Notes: generated by a model not told the origin, from the letters alone. A DNA stretch of 64,000 nt from Mimachlamys varia (GCA_947623455.1 OX392529.1:54455186-54519185); one strand, 5' to 3'. Positions 45,301 to 56,640 are shown, numbered from the stretch's first letter. Numbers and translations are program-made.

Positions 45301-46441
45301 TCACGTGGACATACTCGGCCCGCTACCATTAACGAAGCAAGGTAACAAGTATGTGTTGATGGTAGTAGACCAGTTTACCAAGTGGCTCGAGTGCTTCCCT
45401 TTAGCGGATCAGACGGCAGAAACCATTTCACGGACGTTGGTCAATGAGTTTATATCTCGTTTTGGAGTTCCGTTGGAGATTCACACAGATCAGGGAAAGA
45501 ATATGGATGGCAAGGTTGTGAGAGGCGTTTGTGACCTTCTTGAGATCAAGAAAACGAGGACTCCCTACCACCCATCTTCGAATGGCCAGGTCGAGAGATA
45601 CAATCGGGCAATCCTCCAGGCTATCAGATGTCACTCGGAAAACAAACAGAACACATGGGATGTCCACTTACAGCAACTTGCCGGTGCTATACGGGCAACA
45701 CATCATCGCCAAACAGGTTTCACGCCCAACCGCTTGATGCTTGGAAGGGAAGTTTTGCAACCCTTAGACTTGATGCTCGGCACAGCGAAAGTGAACGCCT
45801 CAAAAACAGCTCATGTGGACTTTGTGGAGAGTATGGAACAAAATATGAAGGAGGTGCATGCACTTGCCCGCAGCAATCTTAAGTCCTCGCAGACCAGACA
45901 AAAAAGAGACTACGATCTCCGCGTTCGGCAAGGGTCACATGGCGTTGGAGACATCGTTCTGAAGGTTGACACCGCAACGAAAGTAGGGCAAAGTCCGAAA
46001 CTTCGAGCCCCTTGGAAGGGGCCATATATGGTATCAAAGGTATTGTCCCCAGTGTTGTACGGGATCAAGGATCGAAAGGGTGAGAACATCATTCACCATG
46101 ATCGACTGAAAAGCTACGGGGCTGCAGATATTCCACTCTGGCTTCGTCGCATGAGGGATACAGTCTTGAGGGATGAAGCAGCTGGTGTAACAGAACCCGA
46201 GTTTACTTCAAGTGGCAACAACGTCATTGTGGATGACTTGGGTCCATCAGTTGAGAGACATCCGCTACAACCGGACAGGCTTGATGAGAAGGACAATATA
46301 CGTCCTGATAGGATGGCAGGTGCATGTCCGTCTGCTCCGAGCAACGAGCCGGCTGCACGGAAGAGATCTCCACCTCAGAGGCTGGAATATAATGCTCTTG
46401 GTGGCTCACAATCAGGGTGTTCTGACGACACTGGTGATTGA
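42344..46441 (+). CDS. retrotransposon Pol (PR-RT-RH-IN)
   Basis: Made as a Gag-Pol fusion by frameshifting; the open frame extends back to 42275 without needing its own start. Protease: VVDTAAQVSVVS (active-site DTA at 42527-42535, where DTG/DSG is usual) and ILGLDFL flap-side motif. RT: KKDGSLRYCIDYRALN, LDMAAGYWQ, YLDD at 43850-43861. RNase H: DTDASNVSIGAEF, KELLAIV, RTDHNSLIWL. Integrase: HHCC zinc finger (about 45092-45230), catalytic D 45308-45310, D 45488-45490, E 45593-45595, GPY/F-like PWKGPYMV. D and E are separated by 34 residues, one fewer than the usual 35. Function: processing, cDNA synthesis and integration. The tail after GPY is Ser/Pro-rich with no chromodomain seen. Confidence 0.93.
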   Translation, partial: RSGAEAIGPPSALFNTCKEYKSANNSCGVREIFLYSGDRSRHTKTLLLPIKLHGRECQAVVDTAAQVSVVSAKFFNSLHLGRNLSKEICLHGVGKDSKVSGRVLDESLIELGSLRDRMPVVVADISDQMILGLDFLDKHRAIINLSAYTVELDGKQYPAVCVQDPKDGKVKVFKVQIKGRTVVPPASFKFAQVELVDGPKGYHMVVQPFRNIKGLLSPATLQNDSDNMPVKLCNPTDKCITLKSGCSFGTAMEVAHVLEEDMPEQVSPKIREFQLGQEETLTDRLKEARSAIPTHLMDLYDRSVKQLSPEQALRVAELLLSFREVFADGDMDLGLFRGEIQHRIETGDSKPIRQRMRRTPLGFEAEEKQHIDAMIEKGVIQPSASEWASAPVLIRKKDGSLRYCIDYRALNNVTRKDAFPLPNIAACLDSVSGSAFMSTLDMAAGYWQVEVDKRDRHKTAFITKYGLFEHARLPFGLCNSPATFSRVIQLVLQGLTWEECLAYLDDVIVLGDTFETHLENLTEVLTRFRDHNLKLKPKKCNLFKEEVIFLGKVVNKQGVSINPESLKIIAEWPMPESRKEVESFLGYANYHRDHVRDFARIAQPLHGLTGTSKFMWTKMHQNAFMELKDALIEAVELAHPTADGTFILDTDASNVSIGAEFCQIQDGKSRVIAFASKVLTPCQRKYCTTRKELLAIVSFTRQFRHYLLGRRFVVRTDHNSLIWLLSFKNIEGQLARWIEELSSYDMAIQHRSGRNHQNADALSRIPDKLDECIHYQRAVALGDLPCGGCAYCTRARHQWEAFEEDIDYVVPLTIAKVRTVQSIPLDHIPWASDMSAEDLRQCQLADKELGPLLRWREANYQPAEHELRLSSPATRHWYLCSSQLVRRNGVWFYHWEDPLQPRLLFLTPEKMRDQVLHSAHDLRLSGHFGQTKTLDRVRRSAIWYGMTADCKLYVDGCKVCNVQKGPSKKARAHLEKFHAGIPMERVHVDILGPLPLTKQGNKYVLMVVDQFTKWLECFPLADQTAETISRTLVNEFISRFGVPLEIHTDQGKNMDGKVVRGVCDLLEIKKTRTPYHPSSNGQVERYNRAILQAIRCHSENKQNTWDVHLQQLAGAIRATHHRQTGFTPNRLMLGREVLQPLDLMLGTAKVNASKTAHVDFVESMEQNMKEVHALARSNLKSSQTRQKRDYDLRVRQGSHGVGDIVLKVDTATKVGQSPKLRAPWKGPYMVSKVLSPVLYGIKDRKGENIIHHDRLKSYGAADIPLWLRRMRDTVLRDEAAGVTEPEFTSSGNNVIVDDLGPSVERHPLQPDRLDEKDNIRPDRMAGACPSAPSNEPAARKRSPPQRLEYNALGGSQSGCSDDTGD

Positions 46442-46483
46442 ATCTGTTGTTAGCTGTTCTTGAGCAGTATGGTCTCTTTTTAG

Positions 46484-46495
46484 AACGGGGGAGAG
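46484..46495 (+). promoter_or_regulatory. polypurine tract
   Basis: The purine-rich run gaacgggggagag directly precedes the 3' LTR, as expected for plus-strand priming. Confidence 0.8.
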
Positions 46496-46719
46496 TGTTG
46501 TAGAGGTGCCGAGCTGACTTCTCTGTATTCTCGTGGAGCAGGACAACTCGCCCCGAAGGTGTTGAGCTGCCGTGCGTGACGGTATTGGGTGTAGTCTACA
46601 CCTGGTCAAGCCTCTATACGGACGTGTTTACGTACTGTTGGTCTGACTGTAGACTACGCTGCCGCTGTAGGCAAACTCCATATATACATATATAGTATAC
46701 CTTGTAGCGTCTCACTACA
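46496..46719 (+). repeat. 3' LTR
   Basis: 224 bp, same as the 5' LTR by eye; followed by the ATAC target duplication at 46720-46723. Confidence 0.95.
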
Positions 46720-46723
46720 ATAC

Positions 46724-48945
46724 TTTCAACTATATACAAAATTATGTTAATCTAACTACATATCACGATACTGATTCAAACTTCAAAATAATGATAAAAT
46801 CATAATAGTACATTACCCAAAGAAGCTAACAATACATGACCAAATTAATTCAACTGTGAGAAACGAATTCAAGCTCATTATAAAAATATTATCTGTCTGA
46901 CAATAAATTATTGTATTAATGAAAAAAATAGTCTCAATTACAAGAAAAAACAAAACTTCAGCCAGGCCCCCCCCTCCCCCCTCCCCCCGTCCTGATAACA
47001 ACTCAAACATACACCCTCACTCACTGACACATACCCTCACTAACTCACACAAATCATACAAACAAATATCAATAAGAAAACTGTGTTTTATAGGTATCAA
47101 AACACAGAAAGTCAGTTCAGTTTTTTTCACACTTTGTGTATAATATTTTGTTACACATAATAATATCTTTTTTACACATTGTGCATACTATTTGACGTAT
47201 ACATGGAATAAAAACGTATTAATATGTTTTGAACCTTCGCAATTTCCGTCTTTAAGCCCTTGTTAAAATGATTCTACATCTGTTTGCATCCTATGTTACG
47301 ATAAACACTTCCACTACCGATCCCTTACAGACTCTTCGCTATAATGATGAAACAATAACTGTCCTAAATTCGTTCATAATCACCTCATAAAGAAGCTTAT
47401 CTATAAAGAAAAAGGTGAAGTGAAGAGTGAAGAACAAAATATCGATAACCCTTCATTGAGGTCCTCACTCTATTAAGTTTAACAACCAAATCAGTCTGGG
47501 TTCAATGACGAGAAATAAAAGCTATGTATATATTTTATTTATTCATAGTTCATATCAAATTCACACACCAAAGATATATACATGTATTTGCATAAAACAT
47601 CGAATTTTTTCTTCATATATGAATTATTAGTCCCCGATTGGGAACATGAGGATTATGGTTTTGTGTTGTGTCTTCCGTTCTTCCGTCTTTCCGTCTTCCA
47701 GTCATTCCTGCCTTCTGGCCGTCCATCCGCTATTTTGTCTGAGCTCTATCTTTTGCACTTAAAGTCACTGGAACTTCATGCTTGACCTTTGACCTACACT
47801 AAAGAAAACATTTGCCTGTGCTCTACCTTATATATTACAGGTCACTAAAACTTCATACTTTACGTAAGGGTTTACCTCGGTAAGGTGAAGTGTCATACAT
47901 CAAAAGTAGGTCACTTTGACCTACTTTTGTTACCTTGGTTTACATTAAAGAAAACATTTGCCCGTGCTATATATCATATATACTATAAGTCAAAGGAACT
48001 TGCTACTTGGGGCATGAGTTCACCTCGGGCTCTATTTCATACACCTATAACAAGGCGTTTGGGGGGTGTTGTCGTCGTTGAAGAAAGTAATAGTTCTGGA
48101 GATCGAAATGTGGTCCAAATAAAGATTTATTAAGGTAACTTCCTCTAGGTCGGTAGGCGATTTCTGGAACATCCAAAATTACACCCGTATAATCCGAGGC
48201 CTAGGTCCTAACTGTTCTTACAAGCATAACAATTCCATTAAGCACATTGTTACAATAGCAAAAGAGAACATACAATAAGTGAGTGACATCTGTCATTCAA
48301 GCAATTGGCCTTTCAGACCCAAGCCGTACCCGACCAGGTGAGATAATTCTACCTCGCTGTCCTTTGTCCGAGTCCGACCTGGTAAGACTAGTTAATCCTG
48401 TTACGCAAAAGTTAAAAGGTATATGGTATATGATGGACATAGTTGATACATAAATTAATCTGACAACAATGATTCAAACGAATTACATATAACGACTTCA
48501 AAGGAAACTTTTGTAAATAGAACTTATCTAAATTAACACGAGTTATGGAGAATTATGATACAAACAATTTACATAAAATAGTTTCTTATTAGCATTGTCA
48601 GATGGAATAAATGAAATGAAAGTTCGAAACTTTGTAGTTTAAAATACACCAAATAAGGATTTAAATTAAAGTTCAAATAAAGCACTTTTATCATAAAATT
48701 TCTTTATGATACACCGAAAGCTTCTGGAACTTGATACGTGAGGCAATGGTTTACCCTTGTGAGGTGGTCACATTTGTGACTGTTGAGCGACTTACAATTT
48801 GAGTGCGCCAAAATAGGAAGGTTTACACTATATTTGTGTCAAGAGAAAACACATTGTTTTACAGTGTTTATTTCGAGTTATCCAGGTTTTTGCCAGTTGC
48901 ACATATATTATTTCACTAAATACACTATAAGACGTTTAATTAAGC
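46724..48945. other. intergenic, duplicated flank, no gene
   Basis: Up to about 47900 this continues the segmental duplicate of 16.9-18.25 kb. It includes a C-rich tract 'cccccccctcccccctcccccc' near 46965. 47900-48780 holds no recognised gene. 48782-48860 matches 21098-21180. Confidence 0.5.
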
Positions 48946-49097
48946 ATTGAACTGCTTTCAGTTGGAATTTTTAGGCTATATGAATGCCAAATGGTCAAAG
49001 GCAAATTCAATGAAGCGCGCTAGCGCTTCATGTTGAATTTGCCTTTGACTATTTGGCATTCATAAAGCCAATGAATGCCAACTGAAAGCAGTTCAAT
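48946..49097. repeat. 152-bp fold-back element
   Basis: Near-perfect hairpin. Outer arms attgaactgctttcagttgg and ccaactgaaagcagttcaat; inner arms atgaatgccaaatggtcaaa and tttgactatttggcattcat; centre agcgcgctagcgct. Further 'aatgccaaatgaa' words continue to about 49165. It lies 140 bases beyond the stop codon of innexin C and has no counterpart next to innexins A and B. Confidence 0.85.
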
Positions 49098-49239
49098 ACT
49101 TATATTAACCGTCAAAAATCGGTCATTGGCATTCATGGACTGATGAATGCCAAATGAATTTGTTAGGGATATATAGTGGCAATGCCATTCAATGGTAAAT
49201 ATTCAACAATAGAAAACACATTGGATTTGTAAAATGTCC

Positions 49240-51661
49240 TCAGTCTTTCACATGAGGATAGACACCAACACGTGTTGGCTGATGAGGAATCTCTTGCAGT
49301 TGGTGAGTTTCTGGTGTGTTTCCATAGTTACCGTTTGGAGGATACACGCATGCACTTTGTCTAGTCCCTCCAGACTGTTGAGCGTATGAGGCTGACCACA
49401 AGTAGATGACTGCATCCCTGACCAGGTGTTCAGAAGAAGCTTCACCAATCGCCTTCAATATAAACACACCGTCCTCCGTGACCTCTGACCCCGCGAACCT
49501 GGCAATGTCGATGTCGGAAGGAGAAGGTGTAACTTCCTCGGACAGGTACAGGTAACTCTTGACAAACCTGATTATAAAAAACGAATGTTGGTTTAAGCAT
49601 ATACCAGTATCCTTTTAAGAAACATGCATGTTTGTAAAGCAGTAATAATAGATATGATCATTTTAGGCATATATTTTCCTCGACATAGCTTTTCGAGAAT
49701 CTTTTACAAAAACTAATCACTCTGGGGATTATATTCATTCAATTAAGAATTAGTTGTCATATTTTTTTGAAAACATCTTTGGTGTGTAACATACATTTGC
49801 GCACCTACATAATTGTTTTATAAAATATTTTTTAAATATTATATTTAAATGTGTTGTTAACCAACGTCCCGTTGGTGCAGACATGCACATATGGTATTAG
49901 TCAAAGCATGTTTCAACGGTAGTGTTAATCCAGACAGAGAGTAGTCGCCCCTTGGCATTGGAGCAGTGCAGTCTCCGACGATACAATTATTACGTCATAA
50001 ACATGATGACGTCACAAAAGGAAAGGCAATGTTTCCTTTGAGGGTATATATATATTTGTACGTCAGCAAGGGCCCCACAACGTGCCTGTCAGTCCCTCCC
50101 CGAACCTCTCTCCCCCACAAACAAACATTGTCATCGCAAATTATTGTAATACTTACAATGTAGAACAGTATCCTTAACATTCATAAACTTACTCCCAATT
50201 TTACGTTTATGATCACATTGTGTCACAATGTTTTGATACAACGTATAATTTCAACATGATTCAACTTTAAAATCAGAGATATCATCAAAACTCCTGACTT
50301 TGGTCTCATCAAATATGTGCGATATTTATTAATATACACAGTACTGCATGGAGAATAATAAAACCGCATACATTTCCTAGATTTTGTAAACATTTTATAA
50401 CATCTTGAACCTCTGCAGAATCTTGCAGATATGAAAGCATAAACGCATGATTACACTTGAAATTCGATTTTGTAAACCATGGAAATGATCCGATGTTCTT
50501 GAAACTTGTGTACAAATATTCGTATCAGTAGATATGAATTACATGTTTATATTTATTTAATAGGATGAGGAAAAGTGTTAAATAAAGTACCGTCGCTGGG
50601 GCTCGAACCCCGCGACCTTTGGCTCACCATTCCGATGCTCTACCACTGATCTTAGTGGGAATTCCCTACAGCGTTGCACATCGTTCACACTCTTCATATT
50701 TTAATCAAAGGCAAAAGCCAATTAAAATCCAAAAATGCAATGGACAGAAAATTTATTCTCACCTTCTTCGGAAGATTGGTACCAGTACGCGAATAAGCTG
50801 GCCCAGGCCACTTAAGACTGTTATGACACACACAAAAACCATCCACAACCACAAGAACCCATACATCATCTCGTAGTACGTGACGTTGTTGAATGAACAC
50901 TGAACAGTATGACGATGAACCATTCTCATACGAGAAATGGAAAAATCGCATAAAGCTATTTTCGGAAGTTTAGGGCCAATGATTCGCCAAATCATTGTTT
51001 CATTGCTTGTAATGTCGTCGACCAATTGTTGTCCGAACGAAGTCTGGTTTTCAGCCGTCAGTATAACATGCATGACTGATAACTGTGCGATGACGTTGAC
51101 GAAGTAAATGAGTTTTGTGAACAGAAACAGCAGTGTAAGCCATCCCCAGGGACATCCCTTCAACACGGTGGCGTCAATCCACCTCTTCACATATCGGCCT
51201 ACTTGTCTCCCCATTTGGGCCCGGTCGGCCATGTTTAGGGCCTCATACCCGTCTGTCAGTCCTAAAATTTTGGTAAATCTAAATCCCACAAGGCCTTGTC
51301 CTACTGATAGGACAATGTCGGGAAGCTTGAACAGCAATGCCTGTACGAGGAGGATGAGTGGTATCCAGCGATATGGTGGTTTTCTCGTTTCCATAGGATC
51401 ATTGTTGTTATTTAAGTCATCATTCCTCAGATAGTATGTGGAGCTTTCCCAGCAAATCTGATCCGTGTATTTTACCATTTGTGGTAAAAAGTGCGCGGGT
51501 GTCCAACAGGTAATTGGGTCATACGCCGTGTGGAGAAACCCCGTCAGGAGGGAGAACAGCACAAGGATCCCAACAGTCCACGTACTGTTTAGCCTCCCAC
51601 ACTGGTCATTCAAGCGGAGACTGGACTGGGTGATGTGGCGAAGAAATAGTCGGAAGACCAT
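49240..51661 (-). CDS. innexin C (gap-junction/hemichannel protein)
   Basis: Coding exons 51661-50763 and 49567-49240, GT-AG, 408 residues. Almost identical to innexin B through the membrane core (for example NDDLNNNNDP, TDGYEALNMADRAQM) and sharing its loop 1. It differs from B at scattered sites: AHF for AEF in loop 1, RIIGPKLPK for RTIDPTLPK and RHTVQC for RFSVQC in loop 2, and one codon fewer in the tail (TPETHQ for TPPETHQ). Four membrane segments, two cysteines per loop, sequons NQT, NET and NVT in loop 2. It lies in the right arm of the inverted duplication and in the same order relative to the methyltransferase relic as innexin A is to the intact methyltransferase. Confidence 0.94.
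50590..50653 (-). repeat. tRNA-like SINE remnant in innexin C intron
   Basis: Minus strand: A-box-like agtggtagagcatcgg, B-box GGTTCGAGCCCC, flanked by gtcgc...gcgac. Shared with the innexin B intron at 33241, hence older than the duplication. No full cloverleaf. Confidence 0.6.
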
Positions 51662-52382
51662 GGTGTTTTCTACCTAAACAAGAGCGATAGTGCATTTTTA
51701 ATTGATACAAACTTAACCCCATTAATTATTCATATAAATACGATTTTGTGAAGTGATGTTGAAGTTATAATGGGCATGGACTGTTTGATAATCTATAAAA
51801 ATTCATATTCCTGTAAGCAAAGATTATAAATGTTAGATCAACTTTAGAATTTAGTAAAATGTTTAAAATACATAAAATTTAAACTAAATAAATTGCATCG
51901 TAATTCGTTCAAAAAGTTAGATATGTTGCACGAATAATGCGATAGTAGAATATATTATACATTTGTATTAATGAACGTCTATGATGGTTGATTTATATAA
52001 TGCAAGTGTTATAAGTTTCTAATGCGATAGGAATCCACCGAGATTAATCATCATATAACATACTATAACATATAACAATGTTAAAACATAAGGAAGCATG
52101 ATATGTTATATCAGTATAATTGTTCCTTTAGTACTTATTTTAAACACTATTCAATCGTATGTAATTCTCGTCAGTAATTAACAGCAGACCAAAACACTTT
52201 AATACATTGAAATATCGTTGCACCGTCAACAGAAAAACTTAATTTAAAAAATCAGACTAGCAAAGGTGACGGTAATTTATGCAATAATGCAATAAAGCAT
52301 TTCTCATAACTGAATAGCTATCTATACATGCACATTTAACAATAATACAATGTTTTTTTATGAATCGAGATGAAATGTTTAC

Positions 52383-52510
52383 CTCGAGCGCCGGTGATGG
52401 AGCCTGCAGTCAGTATGGGAGCAGTTTGTAGAGTGATATAAACAGGGGCTCCTGTGTGACATTTACAAGTGTACCATGGGGTCGTCGGGGGTTAAGGATG
52501 CAGCTAGTAG
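52383..52510 (-). other. upstream (5' UTR) exon of innexin C
   Basis: Reverse complement ends ...tccatcaccggcgctcgag with donor gtaaac (plus 'gtttac' at 52377-52382). Homologous to the exon at 30780-30929. The downstream acceptor (tgtttag/gtagaaaacacc) lies 12 bases before the ATG. The upper limit is uncertain. Confidence 0.6.
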
Positions 52511-54179
52511 CACGATATTGCCTATATTTAAGTATACATGGGTTTCATGTAATTTAACCGGTTCGCAAAATCTCAAGAGCCATTTATATCTGTATCATTA
52601 CTGGCATTTTATGTTATTTCGCAATGGTAACATACATCTGTTCTTTACATTGATACATTTTTCACTGGTACTGTGATATTGGTCCATATAGGACCATTAT
52701 ATTTGTGAAGATGTTTTTGTACAGCATTGAAAATAAGCATTACTATGAATGATGACGTAACACACGCATATGCTGCACATTTAAAATTTAGTGATAGATA
52801 CAGTATGCCGAAACGGGGCAATGTTTGTTCGTATATAAGTAATAGATACCGCGGTTAGTATATAATGTTTTTATCTAATAACAAACAAAATGGTAATGGT
52901 CGCATATGTTGTTTAACAGATGTTAAGTGATATTGTTTATTTTCGTGATGAATGGTGTAAAGTGATACCTATTGCTTATATTTTGAATGTTTGACAGCTT
53001 AAATGGGAGCTAAACTTGTATTAAACATTATATATTAAAGCATTGACGACAATTTTTTTAGTATCATTGAGGTATGAAATAAGCTTTCTTTGCAAACTTT
53101 ATGAATCCGCGTAATTCTTACAAAAGTTTGCAAGCAATTTTTTTTTTCATAACCTTACGAAACTAGAAAATAATTGACATCAACACTTATAATTAATTTT
53201 TGAAACTTATTTTCAAATTTAAAACATGTTTATGTACAATTTGACTGATCTAACAACGGATTCTCTTTTACAAATCAATACGCAACGTCAATTGCCGTAT
53301 TGTGACGTAACATTTTTCGCGCCATTTTATGAAAATGATAATAATTCGAGGTACTTTATCAAAACCTTGTTTTTAGGCCGTCTCAAAGCGAATAACAAAT
53401 TATCATGGGTTGTTAATGCTTGTATATTTTAGTACAAAATTTTGATAAACAACTCATATTACAGTTATTTTTAATTTTAAGTATTTCTCTGATGGAACGT
53501 ATTTGTCATTTAATTACTAGTATTTTACAAAATGAAATGAATTGTTCAAAATCAAAGTCATCAGTGACTTTTTTTGTAGCAGATATATTTCCCTTGACAA
53601 ACCATATGTAAACATTTCGTCATAAGTTGATGACGCATAAAGCACTTGATGACCACAAAATCATGATGTTGTTTATCTGTAAAGAGAAAATTCTTACATC
53701 TATTTTTGGGAGTAACATGTGCTCTTTCAAATTAGTCTGGCTACAAAAACTAAACGTTCCCACACTAAATTCAGTTTCGAAATGCAATCTGGAGATACAC
53801 TGTGTTAAAGTATTTTATCGTTGTAAGGTTTATAAAACCGAGTGGTTGTCAATATCATTGCTGCATGATGCTGGACTTTGGAAAAAATGCTTTTAAGACA
53901 GTATCATAAAGATTAAGGCTAGACCAACTCAATTCCATGATTTTTGGAGATTTGTTTGTATTGTTTTCTCCTTACTTATTAATACTTTATCCTTTCATAA
54001 AGATTTATAGTTTTTGCTTTTTTTTGATTAAAATGTCTGCTTTGTGGCCCTGTTACACTGTGATATCAAATCAGAATTTTTTCATCAGACAAAGTTTACC
54101 TTAAATTGATCGGCCTCAAAATAGGGATGCAATCATTAAGTGATCTTAATTAAATTATTCATAATTAAACAAAAACCAG

Positions 54180-54640
54180 ATATATTGATACTTAGACATA
54201 TATCAAATATATTTATATATAAACACAATATTCAGATCTATATATTAACACAATCCAGATTTATATAAATAAATAAATAAACACTTTCTAGATATATGTA
54301 TAAAGCACAATTCAGATCCGTGTAAGATTAAACATAATCTAAATCTATAAATTAAAAAACACCATACAGATATATATATATAAATAAGCACAATGCAAAT
54401 TGTGATTAAATAAGCACAACCTTGATCAATGTTTAACTAAAACAATCTGGTTCTAGTGTGTATATGTTTTTACATAATCAATATTTATGTATATATAAAC
54501 ACAATCCAGAATTATATATGAATAAAAACAACCCAGATATATGTATTGATCATCACAACACAGATCTGTTGATATGATTTTCACATAACCTTAATATCTG
54601 TATACATACAATACAGCCCAGATGTATGTGAATATTGTAT
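54180..54640. repeat. degenerate 26-bp satellite relative
   Basis: About 15 poorly conserved units with 'aacacaatccagatttatat' type words, lengths 24-32 bp. It is at the position matching the homogeneous array of the left arm (26889-28340), between shared flanks (26500 with 54640; 28480 with 54130). Confidence 0.7.
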
Positions 54641-55970
54641 CCGTTTATTAATTACTGACCCGTCAGTTTGTATGTTTAACAGTAAATAACTGACATTCTT
54701 CCAACACTCTAGTCCATAGTTTCAAACGGGGTTGAAGGAAAGCAACACTTATGATAGTGGTTTGATACTATTGAAATAAATAAAAAAAAGTTCAGTATAA
54801 AGAAGAAAACTTTTCAGGCGGAAAAGACCTTATGCATTGTAGTTTTTATACAACGATGTTAGGCATTCACCCACCGTTAGGATTCAGCCACACACGGTTG
54901 TTTTATACAACAGAGTATATAACTAAATGGACTTCTTTCATAAACAGTATAGTGTATCTAATACAGGACAGTTGTTTGATTTCACGGATAAAAATAAAAT
55001 TAAGCATTTTTCTTTATTGGACCTATTCATGGGTATAAAATGTCGCGATTTTTTTATTTGGCTGCGAATATAACGAAATAAAATACCCGCGAATAAAAGC
55101 AAGTATACAGTATATCATAGAATCTATGGTAATCGTTACAAAATAAGTATCAAAAGTTGTATTGTAAACATAATGAACTAAATTAAGGCTGATGTGCTGA
55201 GATAAATTCTAAAATCGTTCGATTAACAATCAAACATTATTCAATTACATTTTTATCTTTCTTTTTCGTAGATTTTCATGTTTTTAAAATTAATTGCTTA
55301 AACCAAAATGGCACAACTTACTTAAAAACATTACAAACACTTTTAATGACTGTTTTTTGCCCGAGTGAAATTTTATAAAAATATTTATTTTCACAGTGTA
55401 GCATTTAGAGATAAAAACTAAAGAAAAAATGACGATAACAAGTTACACATGTACATAACTTTGGCCTATCGTATGACTAACTATAATTCACGTCCTTGAA
55501 CCTGTGGAATGTTGTTTACATGAAAACACTTGCACCAACCACTTTGATGCATAAGGGGTGTAGTTATGTGTAATTACTGGTGAAACACTATATCAAAATG
55601 TGATACTTAAATGTTTCTTTTGAGTATTTTTTTATTTGGGATATACATTTTCCACCATATCATGTCGTTTGCGTATCTGTTTACAAAGCTAAGGATGTGT
55701 GTTGTCACAGTTGTGTTTGTTGTTGTTATTTACGGTTATTTACAACGTATAAATGATATGCATTGGCGCATAATTGTTGTTTTGTTTCCGTTTTCTCATG
55801 TTTACACAAAGTGTAAATAGTCGTATCTTTTTGTTTCTATATTGTCGAGTAAAAAAACACAGAAAATAATGTGAAAGTATACCTTTTTTTGTGTTTGCCA
55901 TTTGGACAAACCAACAATATGTGTTGTGTGGTTGTGCCGTTTTATTGTTATTGTTGTTTTGTCCATATGA

Positions 55971-56309
55971 ATAATATACGTTGAGGCTGATATGTAGTTA
56001 TCGTTACTTTGTCATACACGTACAATCATTATGTAGTGGCGCTGTTTTGTCTTTTTGTTTCTATCTGATTAATCACATAATCAGATAAAGGACAATATTA
56101 AAAGATTTTTATCGCAAATTTTAAAAGGAACAAAATTTATAAATTGTACACAATAATCTATGCAGTGAACAAATGAGAAGGAACGAAAATCGAGCTCAAA
56201 GTCATTACAATATAAACCAACAGTTGATAAACTTAAGGTAATGGGAAATGTTAAGATAAAGCAATGTCTATAAAATAGATGGTAGGTGATCCATTCCTGC
56301 AATTGGAAA
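55971..56309. other. intergenic, no gene recognised
   Basis: AT-rich sequence beyond the outer end of the inverted duplication. A short inverted repeat (tctgattaatcacataatcaga, 56064-56085) is the only structure noted. Confidence 0.4.
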
Positions 56310-56640
56310 CCTGGTTGGTTGATTGTTTTTACGTCCTATTAACAGCCAGGGTCATTTAAAGACGGCCTCCCAGTGCATGCGATGTGGGTTTGTGTGTTGA
56401 GAGCGGCATGTGTGTTTGGGAGACTGTGGTATGTTCGTGTTAGTCTTCTTGCGATAGTCAGACCTTTTGCCGATTTAAAGTGCTATCACACTGAAGTATA
56501 CTGCCGAAGGCACCCCGAAGAACACTCCACACGGTCACATTATACTGACAACGGGTGAACCAGTCGTTCCATTCCCATAATGCTGAGCGTCACGCAGGGA
56601 GTAGTAACTAGCAATGTTTAAGACTTCGGTACCTCTCGGC
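56310..56640 (+). repeat. bivalve-type dispersed repeat
   Basis: Contains 'acgtcctattaacagccagg', 'gacggcctcccagtgcatgc', 'cactgaagtatactgccgaa', 'cattatactgacaacgggtg', 'agacttcggtacctctcggc'. I recall this as a frequent repeat in bivalve sequence. A second partial copy is at 10860-11010. It has no domain-bearing frame and could be a SINE-like or MITE-like unit. Confidence 0.65.

Larger units (their letters stand above)
40453..46719 (+). mobile_element. complete Gypsy-type LTR retrotransposon
   Basis: 6267 bp: 5' LTR 40453-40676, primer site, gag, overlapping pol, polypurine tract, 3' LTR 46496-46719, flanked by a 4-bp target duplication ATAC (40449-40452, 46720-46723). The two 224-bp LTRs show no difference by eye. 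Pol order is protease, RT, RNase H, integrase, which is Ty3/Gypsy (Metaviridae-type) order. No env-like frame follows pol. Open gag and pol, matching LTRs and an intact target duplication indicate a very recent insertion that may still be active. Confidence 0.95.
39950..47900 (+). repeat. direct segmental duplicate of 15.16-18.25 kb, split by the LTR element
   Basis: Anchors: 39955 (ggccgattcaatcgaaaaag) with 15163; 40047 with 16220; 40425-40450 with 16855-16880; 46735-47560 with 16950-17760; 47640-47790 with 18040-18140. Removing 40453-46719 and one ATAC leaves a copy collinear with the first. Confidence 0.75.
49240..55970 (-). repeat. right arm of the large inverted segmental duplication
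   Basis: Reverse-complement match to 25040-34464 (anchors given there). This arm lacks the RT fragment, the TTAA MITE, the 550-bp and 370-bp insertions and the TA MITE. It keeps a short degenerate version of the 26-bp satellite. The spacer between the arms is about 14.8 kb and carries the LTR element and the methyltransferase relic. Confidence 0.85.

Noticed and set aside
46442..46495. An envelope gene that would make the LTR element an endogenous retrovirus
   Set aside because: Only about 54 bases separate the pol stop from the 3' LTR; no third frame exists.
53226..53896. Several 60-90-codon plus-strand frames in the innexin C flank
   Set aside because: The inverted duplicate at 28.5-30 kb does not keep these frames open, so they are not under coding constraint.
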